In this document: piece after piece, positions 19,501-29,649 of the stretch | Layout: each line of letters opens with the position of its first letter | Numbering within the stretch: position 1 is the stretch's first letter | Origin: JAIOQJ01 sp963718635 | GTDB taxonomy: Bacteria > Planctomycetota > Planctomycetia > Gemmatales > Gemmataceae | DNA length: 64,000 bases | NCBI GenBank assembly: GCA_963718635.1 | Contig: OY970367.1 | Span: 2,418,001 to 2,482,000, forward strand | Direction: 5' to 3' | The notes under the pieces: generated by a model | The model's input: only the letters and a program-made list of their open reading frames with translations | Databases searched by the model: none | Told to the model about the DNA's origin: nothing | Program-made: the position numbers and the translations under genes

Positions 19501-20358
19501 GTGCCCGCTGGAATGAAACCATTGCCAATGAGCTCCGCCGACCACGAACTCGAAAATGATGCTCCGCCGCCGCAGCGTGGCTCGTTTCTCTCGCTACCGG
19601 TGATACTGGTCATCGGGCTGGTGATCTATGAGGTTACCCAGCAGCCCGCGATCGCCGCGATGGCCATGTGTCTGAAGTTCGGCTCGGAAGATTTCCGCAC
19701 GGCCTGGTGGCTGTTGCGCACCGATCCGCAGCATGGCCGCGGCCGAGCGTGTTGTTGGCTTTATGTGGCATCGGGTCTATGGCAGATCGCTGTCATCGGC
19801 GTGGCGATGGTGATCCTAGCCGTTTGCCTCGATGCAGTTATCGAACAAGCAAGGCAAGGGCCGGGCGCCGGGCACAATCTCGATAAGCTGCTGTTCGGCG
19901 CGGGCTTCACCATCTTGTTCGGATTTGTCTTTTCAACGGCGGCCACTTACATCGCCTTGCTTTACTCGTGGCGCTATGGCGTGCGCCCCTGGTTGAACGG
20001 AGCGGTCAACATTGCTCGGCGCAAGCACGAATGGCCGCCGCTGTATGGCCATCAGAATCGGGCGCTCGTACCAGTTATTTCAACCGTGCTGATGACTTGC
20101 TGCATCATGTTGCCGGTCGGTCTCGCGATCGCAGCCCAGATTTTCCGGCGGATGCTTCCCAATCAACTCGTGGATAGCCTGCTTGGTTTAGGCGTCGTCT
20201 TCAGCTTTTTCATCTTGTTGCCCGCCCTCATTGTGGCGGTGCAAAGCCTGCGTCGCCGTCGTTTCTTCGCCGGCCATCCGGCCGATTGCTGGGGCGAGGA
20301 TCCGCTGCCCGAAGTATATGGCGGTGGAGTAGCCGAACGGAGTCAAGCCGGCTATTAG
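19501..20358 (+). CDS. Multi-pass membrane protein of unknown function
   Basis: After a Pro-rich N-terminus (ENDAPPPQRG) there are about five hydrophobic helices, for example LPVILVIGLVIYEV, IAVIGVAMVILAVCL, FTILFGFVFSTAATYIALLY, VISTVLMTCCIMLPVGLAI and FSFFILLPALIVAV. I do not recognise the family. AGGAGG at 19486-19491 is nine bases before GTG 19501; ATG 19513 is an alternative. The out-of-frame ATG at 19494 leads only to a short dead-end frame. It is followed 32 bp later by the BatA/VWA gene, so the two may form an operon. Confidence 0.65.
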   Translation: MPAGMKPLPMSSADHELENDAPPPQRGSFLSLPVILVIGLVIYEVTQQPAIAAMAMCLKFGSEDFRTAWWLLRTDPQHGRGRACCWLYVASGLWQIAVIGVAMVILAVCLDAVIEQARQGPGAGHNLDKLLFGAGFTILFGFVFSTAATYIALLYSWRYGVRPWLNGAVNIARRKHEWPPLYGHQNRALVPVISTVLMTCCIMLPVGLAIAAQIFRRMLPNQLVDSLLGLGVVFSFFILLPALIVAVQSLRRRRFFAGHPADCWGEDPLPEVYGGGVAERSQAGY

Positions 20359-20390
20359 TCGTTGCTGCGCAATGTCAAAGCCTTTGCACT

Positions 20391-22769
20391 ATGAACATCA
20401 TCCTTCTCACTGGCGCGGCATTGATCGGCTTGCCAGTCTTGCTGCATCTGATCATGCGGCAGGAGCCGAAGAAGCTCCCTTTCCCTGCGTTTCGTTTTCT
20501 GAAAGTGAAACGGCGCACCAACCAGCGCAAAATGCGCCTGAGACATTTTCTGCTTTTATTCATCCGTATGTTCCTCATCGCTCTCGTCGCCTTTGCCCTA
20601 TTCCAGCCGACATTGCTCAGCGATCGCTTCAATATCAAAGGCGAGCGTCCCATCGCCTGCGTCGTGGTTATCGACTCCAGCGCAAGCATGGGCTACGTGC
20701 TCGCGGTGGACCGCAGCGGCCTCTCCGATGCCCGCAAACGCGGGCCGATCTTGCTCGATGAAGACAACCAGGACGACCGCCAACGGCCTTGGACAGCGCT
20801 CGATGAGGCTCGCTTCCGGGCCATCGAACTGCTCAATGAACTGCCGCCCGGCAGTAAAGTCGCTGTGGTGGACACTTCGGATCGCGAGTCTCACTGGGCG
20901 CTGTCGCTGCCGGAAGCGCGCAAGAAAATTCGAGATTTGAAGCGCACGCGGGCTTCGAGCCGAACCGTCTCGCAGGCGCTGCCGCTCGCCTATCAGCTTT
21001 TTTCGCGCGTCGAACAGGAAGCAGCGCCCGGGCAGGAGAACATGCCTCGCTTGCTTACGGTTTTCTCAGATCGCACGGCCTCATCGTGGGATAGCTCGCA
21101 AACACCGTTGTTAGTTGAGATGAAAGAGGCCGTCCCCAAGCCGGAAATTGTCTCAGCCTATATTGATGTTGGGGTTGATAAGCCGGTGAATCTGGCGATC
21201 ACCAGTGTGGAGATGAAACCCCAAGCGGTGCCGGCCAACAAGCCGATCGAGTTCACGGTCATTCTGGATGGGACAGGCACTTTACAAGAAAATACATTGC
21301 AGGCGCGCTTCAACGACGAAGCAAAGCCTTTGAGTCAAGCCGTCCGCGTTGAGCCTGGATTGGCTAAAGAAGTTACCTTTCGACATGAGCCGATGAAGCC
21401 CGGCTTGCATCAAGTGGAAATCACACTCCAGACGGCCGACGCTCTGCCGACCGATGATATTCGCTATTTGACGTTCCGAGTGTTGGAGCCGCGCAAAATA
21501 CTCACTGTGGCCGATGCGCCGGCCGGCGTCGGCGCCCTTGGCGGCGGGCTGGCGATGATTGACGAGGTTTTTACCCACACCCGTTTATGGCGCGTATCGC
21601 TCGATGCAAAGGCGACTTATGCCACCGATATCACTACAACCCGCGCCTTTTTGGAATTGAAGCCGGCGGAGATGGCGAGCTACGAAGCGCTGGTTTTTGC
21701 CGGTCTCATCAATCCTTCGAACGAAGTATGGGACAAGGCCTCCGCTTATGTGGAAAGCGGCGGCAAACTGATCGTGCTGCCCGGGGCACGGGATTTTCTG
21801 ACCGATGGCCTCGACAATCCACCCCCCGGCTACAACAATAAGCTGTTGCCGGGCGCTTACAAAAAGTGGATCGAAACCGATTTCGAAAAGCCAGGCGTGA
21901 CTTGGGCGTGGGATACCTTGAAGATTCATGGACTCTTAACCGACATTCGGGAATGGGTCCAAACGCCAGCGCTCGGGCTGGCAGGCAATTTGCCGCAAGT
22001 CTGGGGTTATTGGGAGGTGGAGCCGCGCGACAAACTGAGCGTCATCGCCTACTATGAGGACAATCCACAGTCCGATAAGCGTCGGCCTGCGCTGTTGGAA
22101 AAACAGGTAGGGCCATCCGGCAAGGTGCTCTTATTCACGACGCCGATGGATGGTCGCAATGCCGTCATTGGGGCCGGACGATCGCAGCAGCTCTTTTGGA
22201 ACGACTATACCCGTCTTTGGTTCTACTTAGTGTTAGCCGATCATTCGCTCCGTTATCTCACCGGAGCGGTAGAGGATGCCGTCTATAATTATTTAAGCGG
22301 TCAAAATGTGATCGTCAGGTTTCCACTTGATGCGGCAGCGCGGTCTAAGTTGTACTATTTATCGGGTCCCGATGTTGGAGACAAAGAATCACAGTTGATT
22401 CGCGCGGACAAAGAGACGACTGTGCGCCTTGGTCCAGATCGCCTGAAAGCCGCCGGCAACTATGAAGTGATTTCCGATCCTTCTGACAAAAAGCCCGAAC
22501 TTAAACCCTGGCGCGATGGTTTCAGTTTGAACTCGCCGCCCGAGGAAAGCAACTTGGAGCGCTTGCCCGTTGATCAACTCGAAGCCGTCTTTGGACCCAA
22601 CACCGTCTCCATCGCTGATAAAGAGCGAAAGATCGAGGAGATCCTCGGCGGCAAGTTCAGCGCACCCATCGAGCTGTTTCCATTCCTGATGATTTTTCTG
22701 CTTCTCTTTCTGGCCTTTGAGAATTTGCTCTCGAATAGGTTTTACAAACAGGCTAAGCCCGCGGACTAG
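20391..22769 (+). CDS. BatA-type membrane protein with von Willebrand A domain
   Basis: This 792-residue protein starts with the double-helix BatA N-terminal domain (MNIILLTGAALIGLPVLLHL, then the basic loop RRTNQRKMRLRHFLLLFIRM and a second helix). A VWA domain with the MIDAS motif DSSAS (VVVIDSSASMGYV) follows, then a long region with a glutamine-amidotransferase-like/CARDB-like fold (VLEPRKILTVADAPAG, YVESGGKLIVLPGARDF). A C-terminal helix (LFPFLMIFLLLFLAFENLL) anchors the end. Such proteins accompany MoxR ATPases in Planctomycetota; no moxR gene is adjacent here. The periplasmic or paryphoplasmic placement of the large domain is inference. The frame is intact. Confidence 0.8.
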   Translation: MNIILLTGAALIGLPVLLHLIMRQEPKKLPFPAFRFLKVKRRTNQRKMRLRHFLLLFIRMFLIALVAFALFQPTLLSDRFNIKGERPIACVVVIDSSASMGYVLAVDRSGLSDARKRGPILLDEDNQDDRQRPWTALDEARFRAIELLNELPPGSKVAVVDTSDRESHWALSLPEARKKIRDLKRTRASSRTVSQALPLAYQLFSRVEQEAAPGQENMPRLLTVFSDRTASSWDSSQTPLLVEMKEAVPKPEIVSAYIDVGVDKPVNLAITSVEMKPQAVPANKPIEFTVILDGTGTLQENTLQARFNDEAKPLSQAVRVEPGLAKEVTFRHEPMKPGLHQVEITLQTADALPTDDIRYLTFRVLEPRKILTVADAPAGVGALGGGLAMIDEVFTHTRLWRVSLDAKATYATDITTTRAFLELKPAEMASYEALVFAGLINPSNEVWDKASAYVESGGKLIVLPGARDFLTDGLDNPPPGYNNKLLPGAYKKWIETDFEKPGVTWAWDTLKIHGLLTDIREWVQTPALGLAGNLPQVWGYWEVEPRDKLSVIAYYEDNPQSDKRRPALLEKQVGPSGKVLLFTTPMDGRNAVIGAGRSQQLFWNDYTRLWFYLVLADHSLRYLTGAVEDAVYNYLSGQNVIVRFPLDAAARSKLYYLSGPDVGDKESQLIRADKETTVRLGPDRLKAAGNYEVISDPSDKKPELKPWRDGFSLNSPPEESNLERLPVDQLEAVFGPNTVSIADKERKIEEILGGKFSAPIELFPFLMIFLLLFLAFENLLSNRFYKQAKPAD

Positions 22770-22931
22770 TGGAAGTCGCGCGTGTAGCGGAAGTCGTGCG
22801 TGTAGCGGAAGTCGTTAGACTTCCGGTGTCCGAGTCGGAAGTCTGAGGACTTCCGCTTCGGCTTACGCGCGTGTAGCGGAAGTCGTGAGACTTCCGGCAA
22901 CCCTCGGAAGTCTGCCGACTTCCGCTACGCG
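22769..22931. repeat. Array of short palindromes D (AGCGGAAGTC units)
   Basis: Repeated blocks GTAGCGGAAGTCGTKAGACTTCCGG and CGGAAGTCTGAGGACTTCCG alternate in both orientations across 160 bp, starting at the batA stop codon. Each pair of GGAAGTC and GACTTCC can form a hairpin. The units are irregular and not separated by unique spacers, so it is not a CRISPR. Confidence 0.8.
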
Positions 22932-22961
22932 CACTTTTCGCGAACGGAAAGAATGGCTACC

Positions 22962-22967
22962 TATAAT
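22962..22967 (+). promoter_or_regulatory. Candidate -10 box TATAAT of hemB
   Basis: A consensus TATAAT lies 39 bases upstream of the hemB ATG, just after repeat array D. No strong -35 is visible at 16-18 bp spacing. Confidence 0.4.
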
Positions 22968-23006
22968 AGGGTTAGTCCTATCGAACACCGTCGCTGATTT
23001 TCAACT

Positions 23007-24021
23007 ATGCCGACCCCGATACCACTGTCCGGATTTCCCGTCGCCCGACCCCGGCGGCTACGTTCCAATCCCTTGATCCGCACTCTGGTGCGGCAGACGG
23101 CACTCGATGCGGGGGACTTCATCCTGCCGCTGTTCGTTATCCACGGCAGCGGAATCAAGCAGGAAATTCGCTCGATGCCGGGCAACTTTCAGCTCAGCGT
23201 GGATCGGTTGATCGATGAAGTCGGCGCTGCCTGCGATGTCGGCGTGCGCTCGTTCATCCTGTTCGGCATACCCCGTTCCAAAGATGCAGTCGGTTCAAGC
23301 GCCCTGGCGGAAGATGGAATCGTGCAGCAGGCCTTGCGAGCATTACGCCAAGCGTTTGGGAATCGAATCCTGCTGCTTACGGACGAGTGTTTCTGCGAAT
23401 ATACCGATCACGGCCATTGCGGAATCTTGAGCGAGCGCCTCCGGTCGCTTGGATGTCGATAACGATGCGACGTTGCCGCTGTTGGCCGAGCAATGCGTGA
23501 GCCATGCGCGAGCGGGCGCGGACATGATCGCACCCAGCGGCATGCTCGATGGCATGGTGCGGGCCATCCGCGCAGGCCTCGATGCCGCCGGCTTCGAGCA
23601 TCTACCGATCATGAGTTACGCCGCCAAATATGCTTCGGGCTTCTATGGCCCGTTTCGCGATGCGGCCGAATCGCCTCCGCAATTCGGCGATCGTGGCGGC
23701 TATCAAATGGACCCGGCCAATGGCGATGAAGCCCTTCGCGAGGTTGCTTTGGATATTGACGAAGGGGCCGATATCATCATGGTGAAGCCGGCCCTGTCCT
23801 ATCTCGACATCATCCGCCGGGTGAAGGACACGTTCGCGCTCCCCATCGCCGCTTATAATGTCTCGGGAGAATTCGCGATGGTTAAAGCCGCCGCGCGCAA
23901 CGGCTGGATCGACGAACGACGGGTGACTCTCGAAATCCTGACGAGCATCAAGCGGGCCGGCGCCGATATCATCTTGACCTATCATGCGCTCGATGCGGCG
24001 AGGTGGTTGAAGGCGGGTTAG
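23007..24021 (+). CDS. hemB: Delta-aminolevulinic acid dehydratase (porphobilinogen synthase), frameshifted
   Basis: HemB condenses two 5-aminolevulinate molecules to porphobilinogen in tetrapyrrole synthesis. The zinc-binding type motif DECFCEYTDHGHCGIL is intact, as are the Schiff-base lysine segments SYAAKYASGFYGPFRDA and IIMVKPALSYLD. The frame breaks once near 23440, between the zinc loop and GRLDVDNDATLPLL; one missing base explains it. The restored length of about 338 residues is normal. hemW, another tetrapyrrole-related gene, lies far downstream at 62238. Conserved catalytic residues on both sides of the break favour a sequencing error over decay. Confidence 0.93.
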
Positions 24022-24065
24022 TGCACGAGCGCGGAGCGTTCGATGCGCGGCGACGAAAATGCCCT

Positions 24066-24156
24066 GTTAGCCGCGACGCGAAGGCTTTGCGCTGCGGAGC
24101 GCTTTCTTCGCGTCCGAAAGCGCTCCGCTGCGCAAAGCCTTCGCGTCGCGGCTAAC
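24066..24156. repeat. Palindromic element B, copy 3 (full)
   Basis: Arms GTTAGCCGCGACGCGAAGGC... and ...GCCTTCGCGTCGCGGCTAAC pair almost perfectly over 41 bases around a short loop (24107-24115). It is placed between hemB and the kinase gene. Confidence 0.9.
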
Positions 24157-24221
24157 AAGGCATCTGAAGAAAATGCGGAAAACGATGAGTCCCTTTCCAT
24201 AGTGTAAACGATCCACATGTC

Positions 24222-26267
24222 ATGCAAAAACAGTTAGCCGCATTTTTCGAAGGCATCAGCGCGTGCGGGCTGTTGCGCGCTGACCAACTGGAACAATTGC
24301 GCAAATGGGTTAACGCCGAGGACGCTGAGCCCCAGAAGATTGCCCGCGCTCTCGTTCAGCATTCATGGTTGACGGCCTACCAGGTGAAAATGTTCTGGAA
24401 GGGCCGAGGCCGGGAATTGTTCTTGAATCAATACGTGCTGATGGATCGGCTCGGCGAGGGAGGCATGGGCGAGGTTTATCTGGCGAAGCACCAACGCATG
24501 GATCGCAAAGTCGCCCTCAAGGTCATTCGCAAAGAGCGCCTGCAAAGTCCGGATGCCATCAAGCGCTTTGGTCGGGAGATTCAAGCCGCGGCGCAGCTAA
24601 CGCACGAAAACATCGTGATGGCCTACGACGCCGACCAGGCGGCCGATCGACACTTCTTTGCCATGGAATACGTCGAAGGCGACAACCTCTCGAAGCTGGT
24701 AAAAGATCATGGACCGATGCCGGTGGGCCCTGCGTGTGATGCGATCCGTCAAGCGTCGCTCGGCCTACAGCATGCGGTGGAACGCGGGATGGTCCATCGG
24801 GATATCAAGCCTTCGAACCTGTTGCTGACGAAAAAGGGTGTGCTGAAGATTCTCGATATGGGCCTGGCTCGATTGCTGGACGTTGGGGATGGCGAAGCCG
24901 AAAGCCGGATCACGCAAGAAGGCTTCGTGGTCGGCACGCCCGATTTTCTCGCGCCCGAGCAGGCTCGCAACGCACGCACGGCCGACATTCGGGCGGATAT
25001 TTATGCGCTCGGCTGCACTTTCTATTTTCTGTTGATCGGCGAGCCACCTTATAAAGGGGGCACACCTACCGAAAAGGTTCTAAGGCACACGGTCGATCCC
25101 GTCCCGCCGATTCTTCGCGCTGATGTGCCTCCGGCAGTGTCCGCCATTATTTACCGCATGATGGCCAAGAAGCCGGAAGAGCGCTTTCAGACGCCGGATG
25201 CGGTCGCATATGCGTTGCAACCATTCATCAAAGGCGATATTGCGGCCCTTGCTTCGAGGCAGGAGCCGGCGGCGGATTTGCTCGATCCATTGGCGAGCCA
25301 AAAACATCCTGCCCTGTTTTCAACAGGTCCGGCCGCACCCGTAGCTGAAGCCCGTCTGCAGCTGCGCAGCGAGAGCCAGTTTCGTCTGCCTCCGCCGCGA
25401 CCGATCTCGCGACCGGTGAAAAAGTCGCGTAACATGCGCATCGCTTTCGCGTTCGCATTGTTGGCGCTGGCCATCCTAGTCGGAGGCGTTTACCTGATCT
25501 TCAAACATGGCGAGGGACAAACCGGCCCTGCGTTGGATCCCCAATATAAGAACCCTTTTGACATGACGCTCGTTTTAATTCCATCGGGAACATTCGACAT
25601 GGGCTCGCCCAACGAAGAAGCGGGTCGTTCGACCGATGAGGGGCCAGTGCATGCCGTGAAGATCGCGCAGCCGTTCTATATGGGGGCGACCGAGGTAACG
25701 CTCAAGCAATACAAAGCAGTGCTTGGCCGACTGCCGGTCAACTACAAAGAAGAGCCGGCCGATTGGGATGTGGCCGTGGCGGGAGTGACGATCAACGATG
25801 CAGATTTATTCATCAAGCGTCTGAACAAAGAAGACAACAATCGCAAGCATAGCTTGGAATACCGATTGCCGACGGAAGCTGAATGGGAATACGCCTGCCG
25901 AGCCGGCGGAAAAAGCCGTTTCAATACGGGTGATGGGTTGAAAAAGGATCAAGCGTATTGCAACGATCCCACATTGAAGAGCGCTCAACGCGTCGCACAA
26001 TTTTCGCCTAATGCCTGGGGACTTTACGACATGCACGGCAACGTCGCCGAGTGGGTTTCCGATTACTACGACGAATTTTACTATGCCGGCAGTCCAGGCG
26101 ATGACCCGAAAGGGCCCGAGCGCATGAGATCGGTGCACGTCGCCCGCGGCGGCAGTTACCTGGAGACGGCCGACATGTGTCGCTCGGCTCGCCGCAAAAG
26201 CGCCCGCGTCGAGACGCGGGCGCCGGATCTCGGTTTCCGCGTCGTACTCGCCCCGTACAACAAATAG
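24222..26267 (+). CDS. Ser/Thr protein kinase fused to a formylglycine-generating-enzyme-like domain
   Basis: A 681-residue protein. Residues 71-330 are a Hanks-type kinase: glycine loop LGEGGMGEVY, Lys100 in VALKVI, catalytic Asp194 in HRDIKPSN, and the metal-binding DxG at LDMGLAR. A helix near residues 404-424 crosses the membrane (FAFALLALAILVGGVYLIF). The outer part (about 450-680) is an FGE-sulfatase/SUMF1-like domain with MVLIPSGTFDMGSP-like opening, RLPTEAEWEYACRAG, GLYDMHGNVAEWVSD and ARGGSYLE. The first 70 residues are the small helical domain common before planctomycete kinases. The outer domain likely acts as a sensor or binding module; the copper-binding Cys pair of true FGEs was not seen. 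Intact frame. Confidence 0.9.
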   Translation: MQKQLAAFFEGISACGLLRADQLEQLRKWVNAEDAEPQKIARALVQHSWLTAYQVKMFWKGRGRELFLNQYVLMDRLGEGGMGEVYLAKHQRMDRKVALKVIRKERLQSPDAIKRFGREIQAAAQLTHENIVMAYDADQAADRHFFAMEYVEGDNLSKLVKDHGPMPVGPACDAIRQASLGLQHAVERGMVHRDIKPSNLLLTKKGVLKILDMGLARLLDVGDGEAESRITQEGFVVGTPDFLAPEQARNARTADIRADIYALGCTFYFLLIGEPPYKGGTPTEKVLRHTVDPVPPILRADVPPAVSAIIYRMMAKKPEERFQTPDAVAYALQPFIKGDIAALASRQEPAADLLDPLASQKHPALFSTGPAAPVAEARLQLRSESQFRLPPPRPISRPVKKSRNMRIAFAFALLALAILVGGVYLIFKHGEGQTGPALDPQYKNPFDMTLVLIPSGTFDMGSPNEEAGRSTDEGPVHAVKIAQPFYMGATEVTLKQYKAVLGRLPVNYKEEPADWDVAVAGVTINDADLFIKRLNKEDNNRKHSLEYRLPTEAEWEYACRAGGKSRFNTGDGLKKDQAYCNDPTLKSAQRVAQFSPNAWGLYDMHGNVAEWVSDYYDEFYYAGSPGDDPKGPERMRSVHVARGGSYLETADMCRSARRKSARVETRAPDLGFRVVLAPYNK

Positions 26268-26338
26268 CCCGCCGCTTGCGGCTTACCGCGAGCAAAGACT
26301 ACGATCCTTTTACCAATCGCCGTCCCGGAGGCATTTTC

Positions 26339-26994
26339 ATGCGCGAACTTATTTTTCCTGACCGTCGGCTCTTCCTTGGAACGCTCGGCACGCCCTGTTC
26401 ACAACGCCTGGCCTGTTCGCCGAAGAACTGATGCGCACGCCGGCGCAAACGGAGGGCCCCTTCTACCCGAATAAGTTGCCACTCGACACGGACAACGATT
26501 TGATCATCGTCAATGACTCGCTGACTCCGGCCGTCGGCGAGATTACCCATCTGAGCGGCCATGTTTTCGATCTAATGGGCAAGCCGGTCGCCAATGCGCT
26601 CGTCGAAATCTGGCAGGTGGACAACAAGGCGGTCTACCTCCACACCGGCGACAGCGATAAGAAACAACGCGACACGAACTTCCAAGGCTTCGGGCGTTTC
26701 CTAACGGGCGCCAGCGGTGAATACTACTTCCGCACCATCAAGCCGGTGCCGTACCCGGGGCGTACGCCGCATATCCACTTCAAAATCAAGAAGAACGGCA
26801 AAGAAATGCTGACGACCCAATGCTACGTGAAAGCCGAGGCGAAACTCAACGCGAAGGACATGATCTATCGCAGCCTCCGCGATGCGAAGGCACGCGATCT
26901 AATTACGATCGACTTCACCCCGGTGAAGGAATCGAAAATCGGTGAGCTGGCCGCCAAGTTCGACATCGTGCTGGGGATCACGCCGGAGATGTGA
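26339..26994 (+). CDS. Tat-exported intradiol ring-cleavage dioxygenase-like protein (frameshifted)
   Basis: The N-terminus MRELIFPDRRLFLGTLG carries a twin-Arg (DRRLFLG) signal; after a one-base break near 26390 the signal continues ALFTTPGLFAEE. The mature part has the protocatechuate/catechol dioxygenase signature: TEGPFYP, HLSGHVFDLMGKPVANALVEIWQ and the iron-ligand region TPHIHFKI (His-x-His), with Tyr ligands likely in EYYFRTIKPVPY. Secreted relatives are common in Planctomycetota with unknown aromatic substrates. A strong AT-rich hairpin lies just downstream. Confidence 0.85.
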
Positions 26995-27015
26995 GTGTAC
27001 ACAAACGAAAGCACC

Positions 27016-27085
27016 GACAAAAAAATATCGGCAAAAAAATAAAATCGAATATTTAGGTTTATTTTTTTGCCGTTATTTTTTTGTC
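27016..27085. terminator. Long AT-rich inverted repeat, probable terminator
   Basis: Two 28-base arms (27016-27043 and 27058-27085) pair with a single mismatch around a 14-base loop. The arms contain A7 and T7 runs and the core TCGGC/GCCG. It starts 22 bases after the dioxygenase stop, and the T-rich right arm would serve as the tail of a terminator in either direction. Its composition is unlike any other repeat in the window. Confidence 0.65.
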
Positions 27086-27176
27086 CGGGTCTTCCCGCAA
27101 CGTTTTCCCTCTTGAACCGATTGTCGATCTCGTTTATCAGCCTTCTTCCTGGGGAGTATTTGGGGGAGTAACGGCT

Positions 27177-27835
27177 TTGACTTACACAATTTCATCTATC
27201 TTGCCGGAAGAGGCTATTTTGCCTCTATTGGTATTTCTGGCGGAGACGTGCGTTCTTACATTGGCGACGCTGCGCACGATATGCATAGCTCGCGGCAATA
27301 AGCGCCGGCTTCGCTGCTTGGCTTCTTTGAAGTCTGCGTTTGGCTCTTCGCCATCGGCAAAGTGATGCAGAATCTCACCAGCCCTGCATGCTATCTGGCT
27401 TTTGCTTCAGGCTTCACCCTTGGCAATTTCCTTGGGATCTTGATCGAACAGAAATTGGCGCTCGGCAACATGACGGTGCAGATCACCACCGGCCAAAATG
27501 CCAACGCGCTGATCGGCAGACTGCGCGAAGCCGGCTACGGAGTGACCAAGATGGAAGGTCAGGGCGCTTCGGGCCGAGTTGAAGTTGTGACGACTGTGGT
27601 TCAACGCAAGAATTTGCCGAACGTCGCCACGCTCATTCAAGAGTTCGATCCGCATGCGTTCTATTCGGTGCAGGAAGTCAAAAAGGCAACCGAAGGGGTG
27701 TTCCCGCAACGAGCGCCGCGAAACGCAACACCTTCGCTATTATCGAATGCCCTGCGAGGCCAGTTCGCCCGCTCGGGAATGATGCGGACAATGGCGACGG
27801 GCCGGCCAGTGGAGGTTTCGAACCGGCGGGTTTGA
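27177..27835 (+). CDS. UPF0316/DUF2179-type membrane protein (frameshifted)
   Basis: The first half has membrane helices and the family motif LPLLVFLAETCVLTLATLRTI followed by IARGNKR. After a one-base break near 27312 it continues ASLLGFFEVCVWLFAIGKVM and SPACYLAFASGFTLGNFLGI. The cytoplasmic DUF2179 domain follows (GRLREAGYGVTKMEGQGASG). The family is widespread and uncharacterised, with a suggested regulatory or nucleotide-binding role for DUF2179. No ATG fits: a TTG at 27177 preceded by GGGGGAG (27162-27168) is the best start; another TTG lies at 27081. The restored length is about 219 residues. Confidence 0.8.
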
Positions 27836-27862
27836 GCGCTCGACGCTAGCCGTGAAAACGCT

Positions 27863-29601
27863 TCACGGCTTCCTCATCTCCGCTGCTTTCGCCCGATGGC
27901 CGGCGGCCATGTCGGCGGCGCCGAGTTTGTCGTAGGCGAGGGCGAGGTTCGCGTGGACTGCGCCGCGATCAGCTTGCGGGCGACCGTTTAGCGAAATCTC
28001 CAGATCGCGGACGGCTTCTTTCCAGCGCCCCATCCGTATCAAGATGTTGCCTCGGGTATGGTAGAACTCCGTTGCATTCGGCACTTGTTTGATGGCTTCG
28101 TTGATCAAGCTTAGGGCGCGCTCCAGATTGTTGCCGTTATCGACGGCCAACGGGCCGACAACACTGGCCGCGATGGCGTTGATCGTTTGCATCGCCCGTT
28201 CCAGGTCAAGCGAGGTGTTGATAGCCAGCGCCCAGGCGAGGTTGTTCGAAATCAAAGCGGTATTGGGCATTCGCTCGAGTGCCTGTTCCCAATGGACGCG
28301 GGCAATCTCTTGTTTGCCCTCCGCCCAGGCGAAGTTGCCCAGTGTGAAGTGAGCAATGCCGACGTTGCGCCCTTCGACAATTTGCGCTTGCAGCATCTTC
28401 CGAACCTTAGCGCCCTCCTCGGATTTCGGATCGGTAAAGGAGACCATTCGCGACAACAGGCGCGCATCATTGGGCGTGGCGCCCATCGCTAGTTCCAAGA
28501 CCGCGAATCGCGCCGTGATTTCGTCTTTCTTTTCCCTTTCCAGAAACACCAGCCAGTCGCTGTAAACATCCGCCCGTAGTCGAATGAGAAAAATTTGGGC
28601 AGCTTCCGTCAGCGATTTCCGGTTCAAAGCGGCTGACACCCAACCGACGGCCCGGCCGAAGTCGCGCAAGATGACCGCACACTGCACCGCTAGCCCGAGT
28701 GCTTGCAGGTCGTTCGGGTTTTGTTCGAACTTAGCCAGGAATACATCGCGGCAGTTGGCGCCTCGATCTCCGCCAGTTCGCGGTTGTCGATGGCGGCGTA
28801 GCAGACAGCTAGACTGACGCGCGGCCGCGTCTGCGAAGCGGTTTTCGTCAAGACGTTGATCGCTTGCTTGTATTCGCCGAGAGCCATGTAGTATTGGCCG
28901 AGCGCTGCATTCGCATTTTCGGAGAGAGAGCTTTCGTTTTCCGCAATCCGCAGCAGATGCTTTTCGGCAAGAGCCGCATTAGCCTTTGTGACAGGTCCTT
29001 CACGCAGCAGGAATAGAGCCAGATCATAATGGGCCTGTGGATGCCCTTTGCGGTCGGCCGGCGCCAGGCTTTCCAAAATCGCCTTATAGCGGGCCTTGTC
29101 GCCATGGGCGGCCGACAAGTTGGCCAGATACATCGTGTTGTAGTTATCGCGTTTCATGCGATTGGCGGCGTCGGCCAGCGTGATCGCCTTCGCATTATCG
29201 CCGTTTTCCTGGGCGGCTTGGGCTTCCTTCTTATACCAGTTGATGAGTTCGTCGTCGGTTTCGCGGGCCATCAAGGTGCCGAGAACCGCAATGCCGATGA
29301 ACGCCAGAATCGCGGGGATCGAAATGAGCAAGCGTCGCCAGTCGCGCTGCTTCCAGTAGCTCAGTGCGCGGATGCCGCCCGTCTGGAAGAAGCCTCGGAA
29401 AGGCCGCCAGCCGAATAGGCCGCGACTCTCCTCTTTAACGGGCAGAAAGGCATCAGGCTTTTGGCGTTTTCGAAAGGGTCGCCAACCGAAGAAACCCTTC
29501 GGGTTCTGCGACGAGGGCATGACGCCGAATTGCGCTTTCAGGCGAGCGCGAGCCCGTCGCCATTTCTGAAACGCCCGCCATTTTCGTAGGAGCCAGTTCA
29601 T
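27863..29601 (-). CDS. Membrane-anchored TPR protein of the exosortase cluster (frameshifted)
   Basis: A basic cytoplasmic N-terminus with two copies of GxFGWRPFR precedes a single membrane helix (LLISIPAILAFIGIAVLGTLM). About ten TPR-like helices follow (for example ALGQYYMALGEYKQAINVL and RGNILIRMGRWKEAVRDLEI). The frame breaks once near 28757, where AAMYSW... becomes DVFLAKFEQNPNDLQ. The restored length is about 579 residues. It is the last gene of a minus-strand cluster with exosortase and EpsI-like genes, starting 48 bp after the EpsI-like stop. A scaffolding role in polymer or protein export is inferred from position. Confidence 0.75.
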
Positions 29602-29649
29602 GGTTTGTCTCGAAACAATCGGTCAGAGTCCGACGCGTAAACGACGGTT

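Noticed and set aside
22769..22931. CRISPR-like short repeats
   Set aside because: Units are palindromic, irregular in spacing and in both orientations, without unique spacers.
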